The notes beneath the pieces were generated by a model. That model searched no databases and was not told the origin of the DNA. It saw only the letters and a program-made list of their open reading frames with translations. 64,000 bases of DNA from Meconema thalassinum (taxonomy: Eukaryota > Arthropoda > Insecta > Orthoptera > Tettigoniidae), in contig OX336399.1 in NCBI GenBank assembly GCA_946902985.2, positions 162,794,911-162,858,910 on the forward strand, given 5' to 3'. A program made the position numbers and the translations under genes. The stretch's first letter is position 1. The number at the start of each line of letters is the position of its first letter. Below are positions 1-9,598 of this stretch, in pieces.

Positions 1-619
1 CTAATACCGTATTAGTTTAATTTGTAACTAGCCATTTATTTTTAGTACAAAATGGGCGTCTTCAAAAGATTGGTATGAGAAATAATAGTAAGGGCAACTT
101 CCTGTATTCTTTACTCCCTGCTTTGTGTTTGTGAAACCCGCCATGAAAGAGTGTAATAGGTGGTCGTGAGTTGGTCGTTCGTCACATAGCAACGCGTCCC
201 TACAAACACGACTTCCGGCGATACGTGATCCAACTCCTCCAACTCCTTCTGCTTTCCATTCATCGCTACATCGTACCGGCATACACTGAAATATATACTG
301 TACTGTACATACTCCGTGATTCATTTGAAATGATCGTGCATTCACCCAGTCGGCTCATAAATCTTAGAGCTGCAAATTTGCATCCATAAGGCAAGAAGAG
401 GTCGTTGCTTCTCAGACTCGCGCCGTATGTGCATACCAAAGGCGCCGACTTTTTCATTATGCCAATGAGTATTCAAAAGCATTGCTTGAATGGTTAAAAC
501 CTGCTTCTAGAGGCTTGCGGCATCGTGGAATCAGCATGGATAACCTATGTTTCTGTGATGTCTGTATTGATGTGTGGGCTTGTGATTGGTTCCACCCCTG
601 CAGTTAATAAACTCTAGCG
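1..619. other. no recognisable feature
   Basis: No coding region, terminal repeat or known repeat head was recognised here. Short open frames on both strands lack family motifs. The last bases (609-619) form the left flank of the SINE that follows. Confidence 0.4.
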
Positions 620-1133
620 CTGGCGGCTTCGGTGGCGTAGTCGGTAGCATGCTAAGCTTCTATGCCCAAGATCGTGGGTTCAAACCCGTCCGAAGTCGTC
701 GGATTTTGTAAGAGCGTTAAAAATCCCTCAGTATGCCTTCCTTCGGAGGGGAAGTAAAGCCAGCGGTCCCATGTCATAGATTTATGGCATGAAAAATGAA
801 CCTTCCTCTAACTACACTTGCGGAAGCTAAAATTTGTAGGTTAGTTTGATAACGCTATATTAGTTCAAACGTTCGCCCCCAGGTGCTGGCTGCAATGGCA
901 TCTAGTAGCCAAGTCCGCAGAGAGGTGTCGTGGACGGTAGCATTTGGTAGCAAAAGTAGGAACTAGTTGAAAAATTGATCGCCTGCAGTCCTTCTACCTG
1001 AATCACAGATAACACACACTAATACAGCCATCACAATTAACACCGGTTATCAGACAGATTCTACACACACCCAAAGTACCCGGGGCTACATGACCGCATT
1101 GGCGCAGCCCCTAAACTAAGGAATCATCCAACC
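620..1133 (+). mobile_element. SINE family A (tRNA-derived), full length
   Basis: The tRNA-like head starts near 623 with an A-box-like GGCGTAGTCGGTAGC and a B box GGGTTCAAACCC. The body ends with the 3' sequence shared by the other copies (CCCTAAACTAAGGAA). Flanks AAACTCTAGCG (609-619) and AAACTCTAGTG (1134-1144) are a target duplication with one mismatch. Same family as the copies at 9599, 16438, 17573, 26945 and 49169. Confidence 0.85.
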
Positions 1134-1910
1134 AAACTCTAGTGTCGTCTTCTGAGCTCACGATATCCAGTAAGTTGCTTGCTCCCAGTCAGTGTTTCCA
1201 GAATCCAGTTCTCCAGAAATTTTGGAATATCTTCCAAATTTTACATGCAATGGGTTAGTTAGTTATTGGGGTATTAAGGGGCTGAACAGTGAGGTCATCT
1301 GCCCCAAACAGCAATGGGAGATAATCATAAATTCTTGTAAGTACTCCATTTTAACTGAAAATTCTCTGCTCTTCTACCATATTATCAAAAGTTTTAACTA
1401 CAGTATTTCAATTTTTTTAAAAATTAGAAACACTCAAACATTTTGAAATGTATAACATAATTATATTACAGTGAGGGATATCCCTAAAGAAAGGGGCTTT
1501 CCAAATGACGTGCCTCCCACAGGTCGTAATGACTCACCGTCACTTTTATAGCACGTGCCGATTACAACAGCGTGCCGATAAGCCCTGGATGCGAGCATTG
1601 CATTTATTAGATAGGCTACGCAGCTGGCCGATATTAATATCGCGCCAGGAGTTGGGTTTGAACTGCAGATGTCTCCCGGCTCACTGCGTATCGCGCTTTT
1701 GCATAACCATTAAGTTAGTCACTACTTGCTTCACTCACTCAGAACATTCTTCCGTCTCAGCGTGTTGAAGTGCCATCTCCTGGCGTGATAGCAATACCTT
1801 AGTTGTGTTAATTAAGACTTGCTGTGAAGTACTGTAGCCTACGGAGTATCACGTGCTAGTGGAAACTTATCTTCTCAAGAAGAATGTGTTCGTACGTTTC
1901 AGCCCCGTGC
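1134..1910. other. intergenic, short repeat fragments only
   Basis: A ~50-bp fragment near 1270-1315 (GGGGCTGAACAGTGAGG) recurs in diverged form near 14950, so it is a dispersed repeat piece. Nothing coding was recognised. Confidence 0.35.
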
Positions 1911-2110
1911 GATTTTTAATTTTGGGGGAACCTCAAACAAAATGTATACAGAAACCATCCGCGTACTCTGGAGGCTCTCGAGAACGAAATAACTGCACTG
2001 ATACGAAATTACAGCTGAATTACAGCGAGTGTACCACAACTTCCTACGTTGGTGCAATGTGTTTTTAGGAAAAGAAGGGCATCATTTCCAGCAACTACTG
2101 CGAAATTCAT
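1911..2110 (+). pseudogene. mariner-like (DD41D type) transposase C-terminal remnant
   Basis: Reading across at least two frames gives the typical C-terminal end of this transposase type: WGNLKQNVYRNHPRT (from about 1923), then after a frame change VYHNFLRWCNVF and GHHFQQLLR (to about 2105). A stop codon precedes the Trp and at least one frameshift lies near 2012. No inverted repeats were found, so this is an old fragment, unable to act. It resembles the C-termini of the elements at 11533 and 46498. Confidence 0.6.
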
Positions 2111-2282
2111 GTACCGTAAGTAAATATGTTTATTAAATACGTAAAAAAGTGTTACTAGTTGGGCGCTACGTTGGTGCTAGCGCCAGCGTCTTGCTCGGCA
2201 GGTGGCTACACACAGTGGCCCACCAGTCACGCGGCGCATCCGAGGCTCCGTTCTATAGGGAGGAACCTCACTGTATAATCTA

Positions 2283-3067
2283 TAGCGCTCGGATTTTTAG
2301 GTAAATAAATTTCTGATTTTCACTTATTAGCACATTTTTTAAAATCAGTATGCTCTAGATATTTCAGTTAATTGCATTTTTGATGTGTGTTACTTCAACG
2401 GGGAAGAACATGTGAGCTATCTAATATTCATGCAGTGTATATGTCAGCTTGCAACTGTGTTATTCTTAACTTGTCGCCCCGTGCCACTCACTGTGGAAGC
2501 CGGGGATTTCCTTGTCCATAGCCATATTGCACCACGTGCTAGACCTCCCCCTCCCCCAGCTACCTGGAGCCAGTGTCACTCACATGCAGTTCATTTCTGG
2601 CACTGTGAAGTGTAAGGCAGTTCTACGATGCCTGAAGTAAATACAACTACAAGTTATCGTCTGTTGCAGAATTTAAAGATAATTTTACTTCCGATGGGGG
2701 CGTTCTGTTCTGCCAACCATGTGGAAAAGCAATCAAGGCTGAACAGCGATCTCAAGTTACACAACACCTCAAGGGCAAGAAACATATTGCCGCAGTTTCG
2801 CGCCTTCAGAAGAAGTGTTTCGCGATAAACGTCGGTCATTTGCGATGGACAACCTGAAGATGTATCTCGTTGTGTATTGTAATGCTTCAGCAGTCAGTGA
2901 GACACAGCATAAATTGCATTCGTGAGTACTGCATATTGTTTACATTCACATTAATACACTAAATTATAATTAAATATTTTTACTTCTTTGTCACATATTT
3001 CAGGTATTTTGAATTCATAAAAATTAAATATTTTCCCGATTTTTAGCACCTACAAATCCGAGCCCTA
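2283..3067 (+). mobile_element. hAT-like miniature transposon
   Basis: The ends form inverted repeats: TAGCGCTCGGATTT at 2283 and, reversed, TAGGGCTCGGATTT ending at 3067; 18 of 20 terminal positions match. The 8-bp flanks are identical (ATAATCTA at 2275-2282 and 3068-3075), the duplication size of the hAT superfamily, whose ends also often read CAGGG(C)TCGGA. Length is 785 bp, far too short for a full transposase gene. It contains a BED-like zinc finger remnant (2628-2857), which also fits hAT. Confidence 0.85.
2628..2857 (+). pseudogene. BED/CGGBP1-like zinc finger remnant of a hAT transposase
   Basis: From about 2654 the frame reads KLSSVAEFKDNFTSDGG, then LFCQPCGKAIKAEQRS and VTQHLKGKKHIAAVSR, ending at TGA 2855-2857. 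The C-x2-C ... H-x5-H arrangement with a QHL helix is the BED-like finger at the N-terminus of many hAT transposases and of CGGBP1-type proteins. An ATG at 2628 is one frame off, so a single-base shift near 2655 separates start and finger. The DDE catalytic domain is absent. A finger-only peptide is possible only if an in-frame start exists; none was seen. Confidence 0.6.
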
Positions 3068-3075
3068 ATAATCTA

Positions 3076-3841
3076 CATAGAGCGCTACGGTTTGATCTCG
3101 GGGTAATTAAATTAATTGGTTAAGTTATGCGTAGCAGAATAAGCTTTAGGAAGTCCAAAACCCTAGAGTTTACGCCAGAGGCTTTGGCCGGTCAGCACCG
3201 GTTGCGTAGTCGTACAGGTGATAGTCGGCGACCCTCAGGCATGTGCAATGGGAGTGTTCTAGGCGAACTTCGTGTTGTCGCCACAAGAGTGCAGCAAGGA
3301 CCGATAAGATCCAGGCAAGGAGTAATAAAGAGAAACCCTTAGGTGAACTTCGTGTGGACACCACTATATATAGTGCAGCAGGGACCGAAGGGGCCCAGGC
3401 AAGGAGTAATAAGAAGCCCCAACGGCTAGGAAGTGAAGCTACGAGTTACTCCTGCACTAGTGCTCAAAACATTGAGTTAGTCCCATAAGAATACCGTGCA
3501 AATAATGGCATATCAATTTTTTAACACCCACGAGCAATACATCTAGAGCGTGTAATTACACGACCATTGATACGTGAGTTGTTAGTCATGTTAAAGTTAG
3601 TTTACGCTTCTTGCAATATATCACATTTGTTTTTGGTCTGGGGTTCTACCTGGAATTAGCAGGACACATTTCCAACAAGTGCATCCGCACTTAGTTCCCA
3701 CTCTTTGAGGCGTGCCCAATACTTATAATTATGTCCCGGAAGTTCATGCACTGTTAAATGAATAAGTATGCATGCAAATATGCACTAATTATTGTTCAAA
3801 TATGCATCACGTTTCAAAAAATATGTACTATGAAATAACTA
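3076..3841. repeat. intergenic with a ~80-bp tandem duplication
   Basis: Two diverged tandem copies occupy about 3260-3420: each starts GG(C/T)GAACTTCGTG, has GTGCAGCA(A/G)GGACCG in the middle, and ends CCAGGCAAGGAGTAATAA. The rest is AT-rich with no recognised gene. Confidence 0.5.
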
Positions 3842-3855
3842 CGGCAATTACGATC

Positions 3856-4174
3856 AAAAAAAAAAAAGTCAAACACCTGGCACTATACAGCCCATGACGG
3901 GCTAAGGCCGACCAAGCGACCGCTGCCCAGCCATTTGGCCTGCAGATATTGGGGTGACGCGTGATCAGCGCGTCGGGTCCCATCGGCCGTTAATCTTGGC
4001 ATTCGTGATCGGGTCGCTGTCTCACTGTCAGACAGCTACTCAATTGTCCTCACGAGGCTGAGTGCACCCCGTTCCAACCCTCGCGTCAGTTTTAAAATCC
4101 CTGACGAAGCCGGGGATCGAACCCGGGGCCACCGGGTGAGAAGCAGGCGCGCTACCCCAACACCACGGGGCCGG
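3856..4174 (-). mobile_element. SINE family D (tRNA-derived)
   Basis: Read on the minus strand, the head at about 4174-4085 looks like a tRNA (CCCCGTGGTGTTGGGGTAGC, then B box CCGGGTTCGATCCC). Flanks CGGCAATTACGATC (3842-3855) and CGGCATTTACTATC (4175-4188) match at 12 of 14 positions and are the likely target duplication. Single copy in this window. Confidence 0.7.
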
Positions 4175-4188
4175 CGGCATTTACTATC

Positions 4189-4764
4189 GCTCCGTATTAT
4201 TTAGCGTTTCTATATTTAATATAAAGAAAATATGAACAGACGCACATAATAATAATTTTTAATTATTTAATCATTTTGAACTTAGAAATGGTTCGAAATA
4301 GTAGTAGGAAATGTTATTTGTTGCCGTGTTGACCATCAATAATTAATGTATTATGCTAATTTTTGAAATATAACTGATATACAATTTTAATATCCATTGA
4401 AGTTTTAAAAATGAAAATAATTGTACAATATTTACATGGTGAATGCTGAATACAAAAAATTATATTTACTTTCAAATTATTTCACAATATTTCGCAAATT
4501 AACAACGACGTTAGCTTTTTATTGAAGCCATAACTCCGAGCTTGCTGTGGTGGATGGTAAGCAGCTTGGCAGTTCACTGAAGTTCGGAATTAAGGAATTT
4601 GAAATAATAGGTCCAGGTAATATTTCTGGAAATTCCTGCTCATTCATAAGCTGAACCCCTACTGTGAACTGGTAGTGAAGTGGAAGGTTGTTGGAGAATC
4701 GGGTTCATCCTCACAGACAGTGCAAACTACTAATTAGCAGATGATACAAAGCAATTTTCTCATT
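4189..4764. other. AT-rich intergenic, nothing recognised
   Basis: Low-complexity AT-rich DNA without coding motifs or terminal repeats. Confidence 0.35.
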
Positions 4765-4777
4765 AACAAGGAAATAT

Positions 4778-5281
4778 AAGGTCGCCTCCGTAGCGTAGCG
4801 GTCAGCAAGGTTAGCTGCCGCCCCGGAGGTCCTGGGTTCGATTCCCGGCTCTGCCACGAAATTTGAAACGTGGTATGAGGACTGGAACGGGGTCTACTCA
4901 GCTTCGGGTGGTCCAAATGAGTAGAGGGGGTTCGATTCCCTCCTCAGCCATCCTCGAAGTGGTTTTCCGTGGTTTCCCATTTCGTCTTCGGGCAAATGTC
5001 GGGATGGTACCTACTGTAAGGCCACGGCCGCCTCCTTCCCTCTTCCTAGCCTATCCATCCCAATCTTCCATCCCTTCCCATCCCTCATGAGGCCCCTGTT
5101 CGCTTTGCAGGTGAGGCTGCCTGGGCGAAGTGGTGATCACACCTCCCCAGTTGTATCCACCCCGACCAGATGTTCCAAGCTCCAGGACACTGCCCATAGA
5201 GGCGGTAGTGGTGAGTTCCCTCGCTGAGTCCGCGGGAACCACCAACCTAGAGGGTAAATTGACTAAATAATAATTAAAAAA
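4778..5281 (+). mobile_element. SINE family C with two tRNA-like B boxes
   Basis: A tRNA-like head at 4783-4858 carries B box GGGTTCGATTCCC (about 4834). A second B-box-like GGGTTCGATTCCC lies about 95 bp downstream (about 4928). The 3' end is A-rich. Flanks AACAAGGAAATAT at 4765-4777 and 5282-5294 are a perfect 13-bp target duplication. Related copies: minus strand 17191-17572 (head missing) and a fragment inside the SINE at 16438. Confidence 0.85.
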
Positions 5282-5294
5282 AACAAGGAAATAT

Positions 5295-5767
5295 TCAGGT
5301 TTTGACCACGAGACTTTAAGAACATAAAGTAACAAAAAGAACTTCAACCCTTCTTATGCAAATATATGCACATGAACAGAAAAAGGAGAAAAATATGATG
5401 CATTGTGTCAAAATAACCAAAATATGCATACATATGCAACAATATGATTTTGCATAAACTTCCGGGCCTTACTTATAATTCAAACATATCAAATAAAAAC
5501 ATATCCATAATTCTATATTTTGGTTCTGGAACACTCTAACCGTATCTTTTCTGTTTGTTTTAATCTTCTAAAGATTGGTTCGGGTCACCTGAATTTTCGA
5601 TCTCAAACTTTCGAAATTATTTTTACTACGGACCTGCTTCCCGCACCCTCTTCATCTAAGACATGGTTCGTGTCGAGATCCGCGGTGATGTAGGCTAAGC
5701 AGTTCGCGTTTGTCCGGATTGCAGATGAATTGGGTTTGAATTCCGATTTGATCTCATTTTTAAGTGA
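5295..5767. other. intergenic, nothing recognised
   Basis: AT-rich DNA with no coding motif or clear repeat boundary. Confidence 0.3.
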
Positions 5768-5965
5768 TCTGGCTGCGTGGCTCAGCGGTAACGTTCTCGC
5801 CTGCTGTGCCCTAGGTTGCAGGATCGAATCCTGACGCATTCAGTCGGCATTCGAGGGTGCGCGAGGGAGCCGTGTCACACGTAAAAGAACCCCTTCGGGG
5901 CAAAATTCCGGCACCCTGGCGTTTCTAAAAGCCGCAGTGCCGTAGTTAAAAGACACGCAAATCCA
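5768..5965 (+). mobile_element. SINE family E fragment (tRNA-like head)
   Basis: A-box-like TGGCTCAGCGGTAACG and B-box-like GGATCGAATCC within 60 bp mark a tRNA-derived head, followed by a GC-rich body ending near CACGCAAATCCAATAA. No clear target duplication, so the boundaries are approximate. Not a functional tRNA: no paired acceptor stem was seen. Confidence 0.55.
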
Positions 5966-5989
5966 ATAACAGTATTATCAATTTAAAGC

Positions 5990-6150
5990 CTGTCACATTG
6001 GGTGAGTGGTTATCGTGTCGGACTACCAACCCCAAGCTTGAAGGTTCGCTCCTGGCCGTGTTAAGTGATATTTTTTAAAGGCCCCAAAGATCACGACACG
6101 CATGCCATACGTTGTTGGCATGTTAAAGAACCCATTTGAATTCAGTAGGT
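5990..6150 (+). mobile_element. SINE family F fragment (tRNA-like head)
   Basis: GAGTGGTTATCGTGTCGG and GGTTCGCTCCTGG look like A and B boxes of a tRNA-derived SINE head. The body contains the CATGTTAAAGAACCC stretch also seen in other SINEs here. Boundaries are approximate. Confidence 0.45.
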
Positions 6151-6163
6151 CATGCTCATAATG

Positions 6164-6492
6164 AGCCTCCGTGGCTTAGGCGGCAGCACGCCAGCCTCTC
6201 ACCGCTGGTTCCGTGGTTCAAATCCCGGTCACTCCATGTGAGATCTGTGCTGGACAAAACGGAGGCAGACAGGTTTTTCTCCGGGCACTCCGGTTTTCCC
6301 TGTCACAATTTCATTCCAGCAACACTCCACTATCATTTCATTTCATCTGTCATTCATTTAATCATTGCCCCAGAGGAGTGCGTCAGGCCTCGGCAGCCGG
6401 CACAGTCCATATCCTCGCCGCTAGATGGGGGCTTCATTCATTCCATTCCTGACCCGGTCGGTGACTGGAAGCAGGCTGTGGATTTTCATTTT
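6164..6492 (+). mobile_element. SINE family B, full length
   Basis: Head GCCTCCGTGGCTTAGGCGGC with B box GGTTCAAATCCC, conserved body, and 3' end GCAGGCTGTGGATTTTCAT. Flanks CATGCTCATAATG (6151-6163) and CATGTTCATAATG (6493-6505) are a 13-bp target duplication with one mismatch. Five similar copies, all about 325-330 bp, are in this window. Confidence 0.9.
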
Positions 6493-6505
6493 CATGTTCA
6501 TAATG

Positions 6506-7062
6506 GCAAAATTAATCTCGGGATTTTCCGCCAGCACAAAAGTTCCTTCTTTCTCTACTAGAAAGCGATATAGTGCCAAGGAGCTAACCTCTTTGACTTT
6601 CATAGCGTTCCAAGGAACAACAAAAAATTCGATGTGCAAGTTGCCCTCTGGGTGTCAAATAACAAAGCTTGCACCCGGCATCCGAGGCCATACGATATTA
6701 TTATTATTATCATTTTAAAGTCTTACTCAGTTGACATATTTGCGGGTTTCTTTTTTCTTCAAATTTTTGGAGGGTGAGAATATATTTATGCCTCATTCCT
6801 GTGGTTACTGTACGCTGAATTATCCGATAGTTAACACTGCGTCTGTTTACCGGCTGGGTTGCGCGAGTGTTCGTTTTGCATGGTGGCTGGAAGCGATAAG
6901 ACATGCATTCTCAGAACTATCTCAAGCTTCATTAGCCACCTGCTAATGTATTCTGCGCAGTTAGCTTGCCTTCGCCAATTATTATTGGTGGGAAAGCTTT
7001 GTATTTTACTTATTAGTTTCTAGAACAGCTCGTGAAATAATTCATGTCATATTTCCTTCAGG
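6506..7062. other. intergenic, nothing recognised
   Basis: No coding motif or terminal repeats recognised; open frames here are not conserved-looking. Confidence 0.3.
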
Positions 7063-7199
7063 TTGTTATCGTTGTTGTTGTTGTTGTTTGAGTCTTCAGT
7101 CTTTTGACTGGTTTGATGCAGCCCTCCATGCCTTCCTGTCCCGAGCTAATCGTTTTATCTCTACATAGCTACCACACCCTACATCCGAGGCCAATCTGT
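7063..7199 (-). pseudogene. LINE 3' end (C-terminal part and tail), segment 1
   Basis: On the minus strand the frame ends YVEIKRLARDRKAWRAASNQ...D-stop and is followed by a (CAA)n tail, here (GTT)n at about 7066-7090. This C-terminus with a trinucleotide tail is typical of insect RTE-like LINEs. The coding sequence continues across the piggyBac-like insertion into 7797-7915. The 5' part is missing. Confidence 0.75.
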
Positions 7200-7203
7200 T
7201 TAA

Positions 7204-7792
7204 CCCTGGAACAGTACAGTGGGGCACTCATCAATGCCCCAGAGAATTTTCGTTCCCCGATTACGTTACGCTGATACGCCTGATAGCGACCACCTCCTGT
7301 GACTTTTACTTGACTTCGACTGTCTTTAAGTCAATGCGTATACTTCTTAGCAGTGACAGCTATTTATACCCAAAGCAGTGTCTCTAGGGCATTGACTGCT
7401 CCATCTGCCCACGATCCAAGGACACCAAGACCACTGTGGTGTGCTCAGAATGCAAGAGGTTTGTGCGTAAACATCATAGCTTGGTGTTTTGTAGTGAATG
7501 TGAGAAGTGAAAATAGTGATTATGATTATGATGACCAAAGAAAGAATATCTACAATAACATTGAAATTTTGCTAATATTTTGTTTTCTATTATATTCACA
7601 CAGTTATTTTCATTTTACAGCATTAATAGTTTAAGTTTTCTGTGCTACAGGGTTGATATTACTCATTTGTGATTGCAGTTATTAGTATACATTATTTTAA
7701 TGCATCAGAGTTGTGTTTCTGTCCTGGGGTAGCCTACTCAGTGCCCCAGGATACCATTACTGTTTCTGGAGAATGAGGGTACTGTTCCAGGG
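7204..7792 (+). mobile_element. piggyBac-like deletion derivative
   Basis: Both ends carry the same 14-bp inverted repeat CCCTGGAACAGTAC (7204-7217 and 7779-7792), flanked by the duplicated target TTAA (7200-7203 and 7793-7796), the hallmark of piggyBac. The 589-bp element keeps only the transposase C-terminal cysteine-rich end (7394-7510). Removing it restores the LINE frame across the junction, so the insertion is precise. It must depend on a transposase from elsewhere. Confidence 0.88.
7394..7510 (+). pseudogene. piggyBac transposase C-terminal cysteine-rich domain remnant
   Basis: The frame reads DCSICPRSKDTKTTVVCSEC then a KHH region and CSECEK before TGA (7508-7510): C-x2-C, C-x2-C, His pair, C-x2-C. 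In piggyBac transposases this end module binds zinc and the terminal repeats. An in-frame TAG (7385-7387) lies just upstream and the DDD catalytic core is absent. Confidence 0.75.
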
Positions 7793-7796
7793 TTAA

Positions 7797-7915
7797 CATA
7801 TTCTAACCTTGGTCTACCCCTACAGTTCTTGTCCTCGACCCTTCCTTCCATAACTAAGCTTGCTTTTCCTGGGTGTCTTAGTAAGTGTCCTACCAACCTA
7901 TCTCTTCTCTTTCAG
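7797..7915 (-). pseudogene. LINE 3' end, segment 2
   Basis: Minus-strand frame RDRLVGHLLRHPGKASLVME then GRPRLEYVK joins directly to the 7063-7199 segment once the piggyBac-like element is removed. This is the segment just before the C-terminus in RTE-like LINE reverse transcriptases (G-R-P-R motif). 5'-truncated; the boundary near 7915 is approximate. Confidence 0.7.
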
Positions 7916-8055
7916 GTTAGGGTGTTGACATATTTGTACTCTCTGCCTAATCTAACTGGGCTCAGTCGTGTTGACCGACTGAAAAGCATTTAGATGCCAG
8001 TTCCAGCGGAAACGTACAATTTATCCAATGTCATTTCATACAAAGAATGAAAATA

Positions 8056-9519
8056 CACACATCAAAAAAAGTTTTGCATCACCTCGGTTCCCAGATCTCC
8101 GGCATATAGACGTTGACTGTGTATATTGTATCCAAGATACAGTCCCTTTGACTGTTCATAGATGTCACTAAAACTGCTCAAAGATGTAAACAACCATGCA
8201 TGAGCAGGGCCTATTAGACGGAGGGGGTACGACAGCCGATCAGTTCCAGTCATTCCACCAGGACGAAGGTACGCTGCTCATGTTGTCTGTAGTTCTACCA
8301 TGCCTAGAAGGTCAATACCGCAGTTCGATCGCGTCCGCATTGTTACTTTGTGTCAAGAAGGGCTCTCAACAAGGGAAGTTTCCAGGCGTCTCAGAGTGAA
8401 CCAAAGCGATGTTGTTCGGACATGGAGGAGGTACAGAGATACAGGAACTGTCGATGACAGGCCTCGCTCAGGCCGCCCAAGGGCTACTACTGTAGTGGAT
8501 GACCGCTACTTACGGATTGCCGCTCGGAGGAACCCTGACAGCAATGCCACCATGTTGAATAATGCGTTTCGTTCAGCCACAGGACGTCGTGTTTCAACTC
8601 AAACTGTGCGCAATAGGCTGCATGATGCGCAACTTCACTCCCGACGTCCATGGCGAGGTCCAGCTTTGCAACCCCGACACCATGCAGCGCGGTACAGATG
8701 GGCCCAACAACATGCTGAATGGACCCCACGGAATTGGCATCACGTTCTCTTCACCGATGAGTGTCGCATATGCCTTCAACCAGACAATCGTCGGAGACGT
8801 GTTTGGAGGCACCCTGGTCAGGCTGAACGTCTTAGACACACTGTCCAGCGAGTGCAGCAAGGTGGTGGTTCCCTGATGTTTTGGGGTGGCATTATGTGGG
8901 GCCGACGTACGCCACTGGTGGTCATGGAAGGCTCCGAAACGGCTTTACGATACCTGAATGACATCCTCCGACCCATAGTGCAACCATATCGGCAGAATAT
9001 TGGAGAGGCATTTGTCTTCATGGACGACAATTCTCGACCTCATCGTGCACATCTTGTGAATGCGTTCCTTCAAGATAACGACATCGCTCGACTACAGTGG
9101 CCAGCATGTTCGCCAGACATGAACCCTATCGAACATGCCTGGGATATGTTGAAAAGGGCTGTTTATGGACGTCTTGACCCACCAACCACTCTGAGAGATT
9201 TACGCCGAATTGTCGTTGAGGAGTGGGACAATTTGGACCAACAGTGTCTTGATGAACTTGTGGATAGTATGCCACGACGAATACAGGCATGCATCAATGC
9301 AAGAGGACGTGCTACTGGGTATTAGAGGTAGTGGTGTGTACTGCAATCTGGACCACAAATGCTGAAAGTCTAGCTGTATGATGGTACAACATGCAATGTG
9401 TGGGTCTCATGAGCAATAAAACGAGCTGAAATGTTGTTTGTGTTGATCTCTATTCCCTTTGTATTTAAAGGTTCCGGAACTCTTGGAACCGAGGTGATGC
9501 AAAACTTTTTTGATGTGTG
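8056..9519 (+). mobile_element. Tc1-type transposon, apparently complete
   Basis: Terminal inverted repeats start CACACATCAAAAAA at both ends and run ~35 bp (8056-8091; 9485-9519), differing by one A in the A-run. Target TA is duplicated at 8054-8055 and 9520-9521. The 1464-bp element encloses an uninterrupted 341-codon transposase gene, so it may be autonomous. Confidence 0.93.
8300..9325 (+). CDS. Tc1-type DD34E transposase
   Basis: This 341-residue transposase would cut out and reinsert its own element at TA dinucleotides in the nucleus. Residues 1-110 are the paired-like helix-turn-helix DNA-binding region with the basic GRPR stretch (about 58-61). The catalytic triad is complete: D153 (FTDE), D243 (MDDN) and E278 (PIEH), with 34 residues between the last two. 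W195-G196 is in the usual FWGGI motif. Length matches the Tc1 family and there is no stop or frameshift. The start codon is the first ATG of the frame, 240 bp inside the left inverted repeat. Confidence 0.93.
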   Translation: MPRRSIPQFDRVRIVTLCQEGLSTREVSRRLRVNQSDVVRTWRRYRDTGTVDDRPRSGRPRATTVVDDRYLRIAARRNPDSNATMLNNAFRSATGRRVSTQTVRNRLHDAQLHSRRPWRGPALQPRHHAARYRWAQQHAEWTPRNWHHVLFTDECRICLQPDNRRRRVWRHPGQAERLRHTVQRVQQGGGSLMFWGGIMWGRRTPLVVMEGSETALRYLNDILRPIVQPYRQNIGEAFVFMDDNSRPHRAHLVNAFLQDNDIARLQWPACSPDMNPIEHAWDMLKRAVYGRLDPPTTLRDLRRIVVEEWDNLDQQCLDELVDSMPRRIQACINARGRATGY

Positions 9520-9598
9520 TATAATATAGCCTATGGTACGAAGTTGCTCTAAATGTCAGTACTCGTCTTCCTACTAAAATTAAATTCTACCAAATGTT

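Noticed and set aside
4783..4858. Possible tRNA gene
   Set aside because: A and B boxes are present, but the sequence continues into a SINE body with a target duplication and no proper acceptor stem was seen. The same applies to the heads at 623, 5768, 5990 and 6164.
7353..7634. 93-codon frame inside the piggyBac-like element
   Set aside because: The frame with the conserved cysteines is a different one (7394-7510); this longer frame has no motif.
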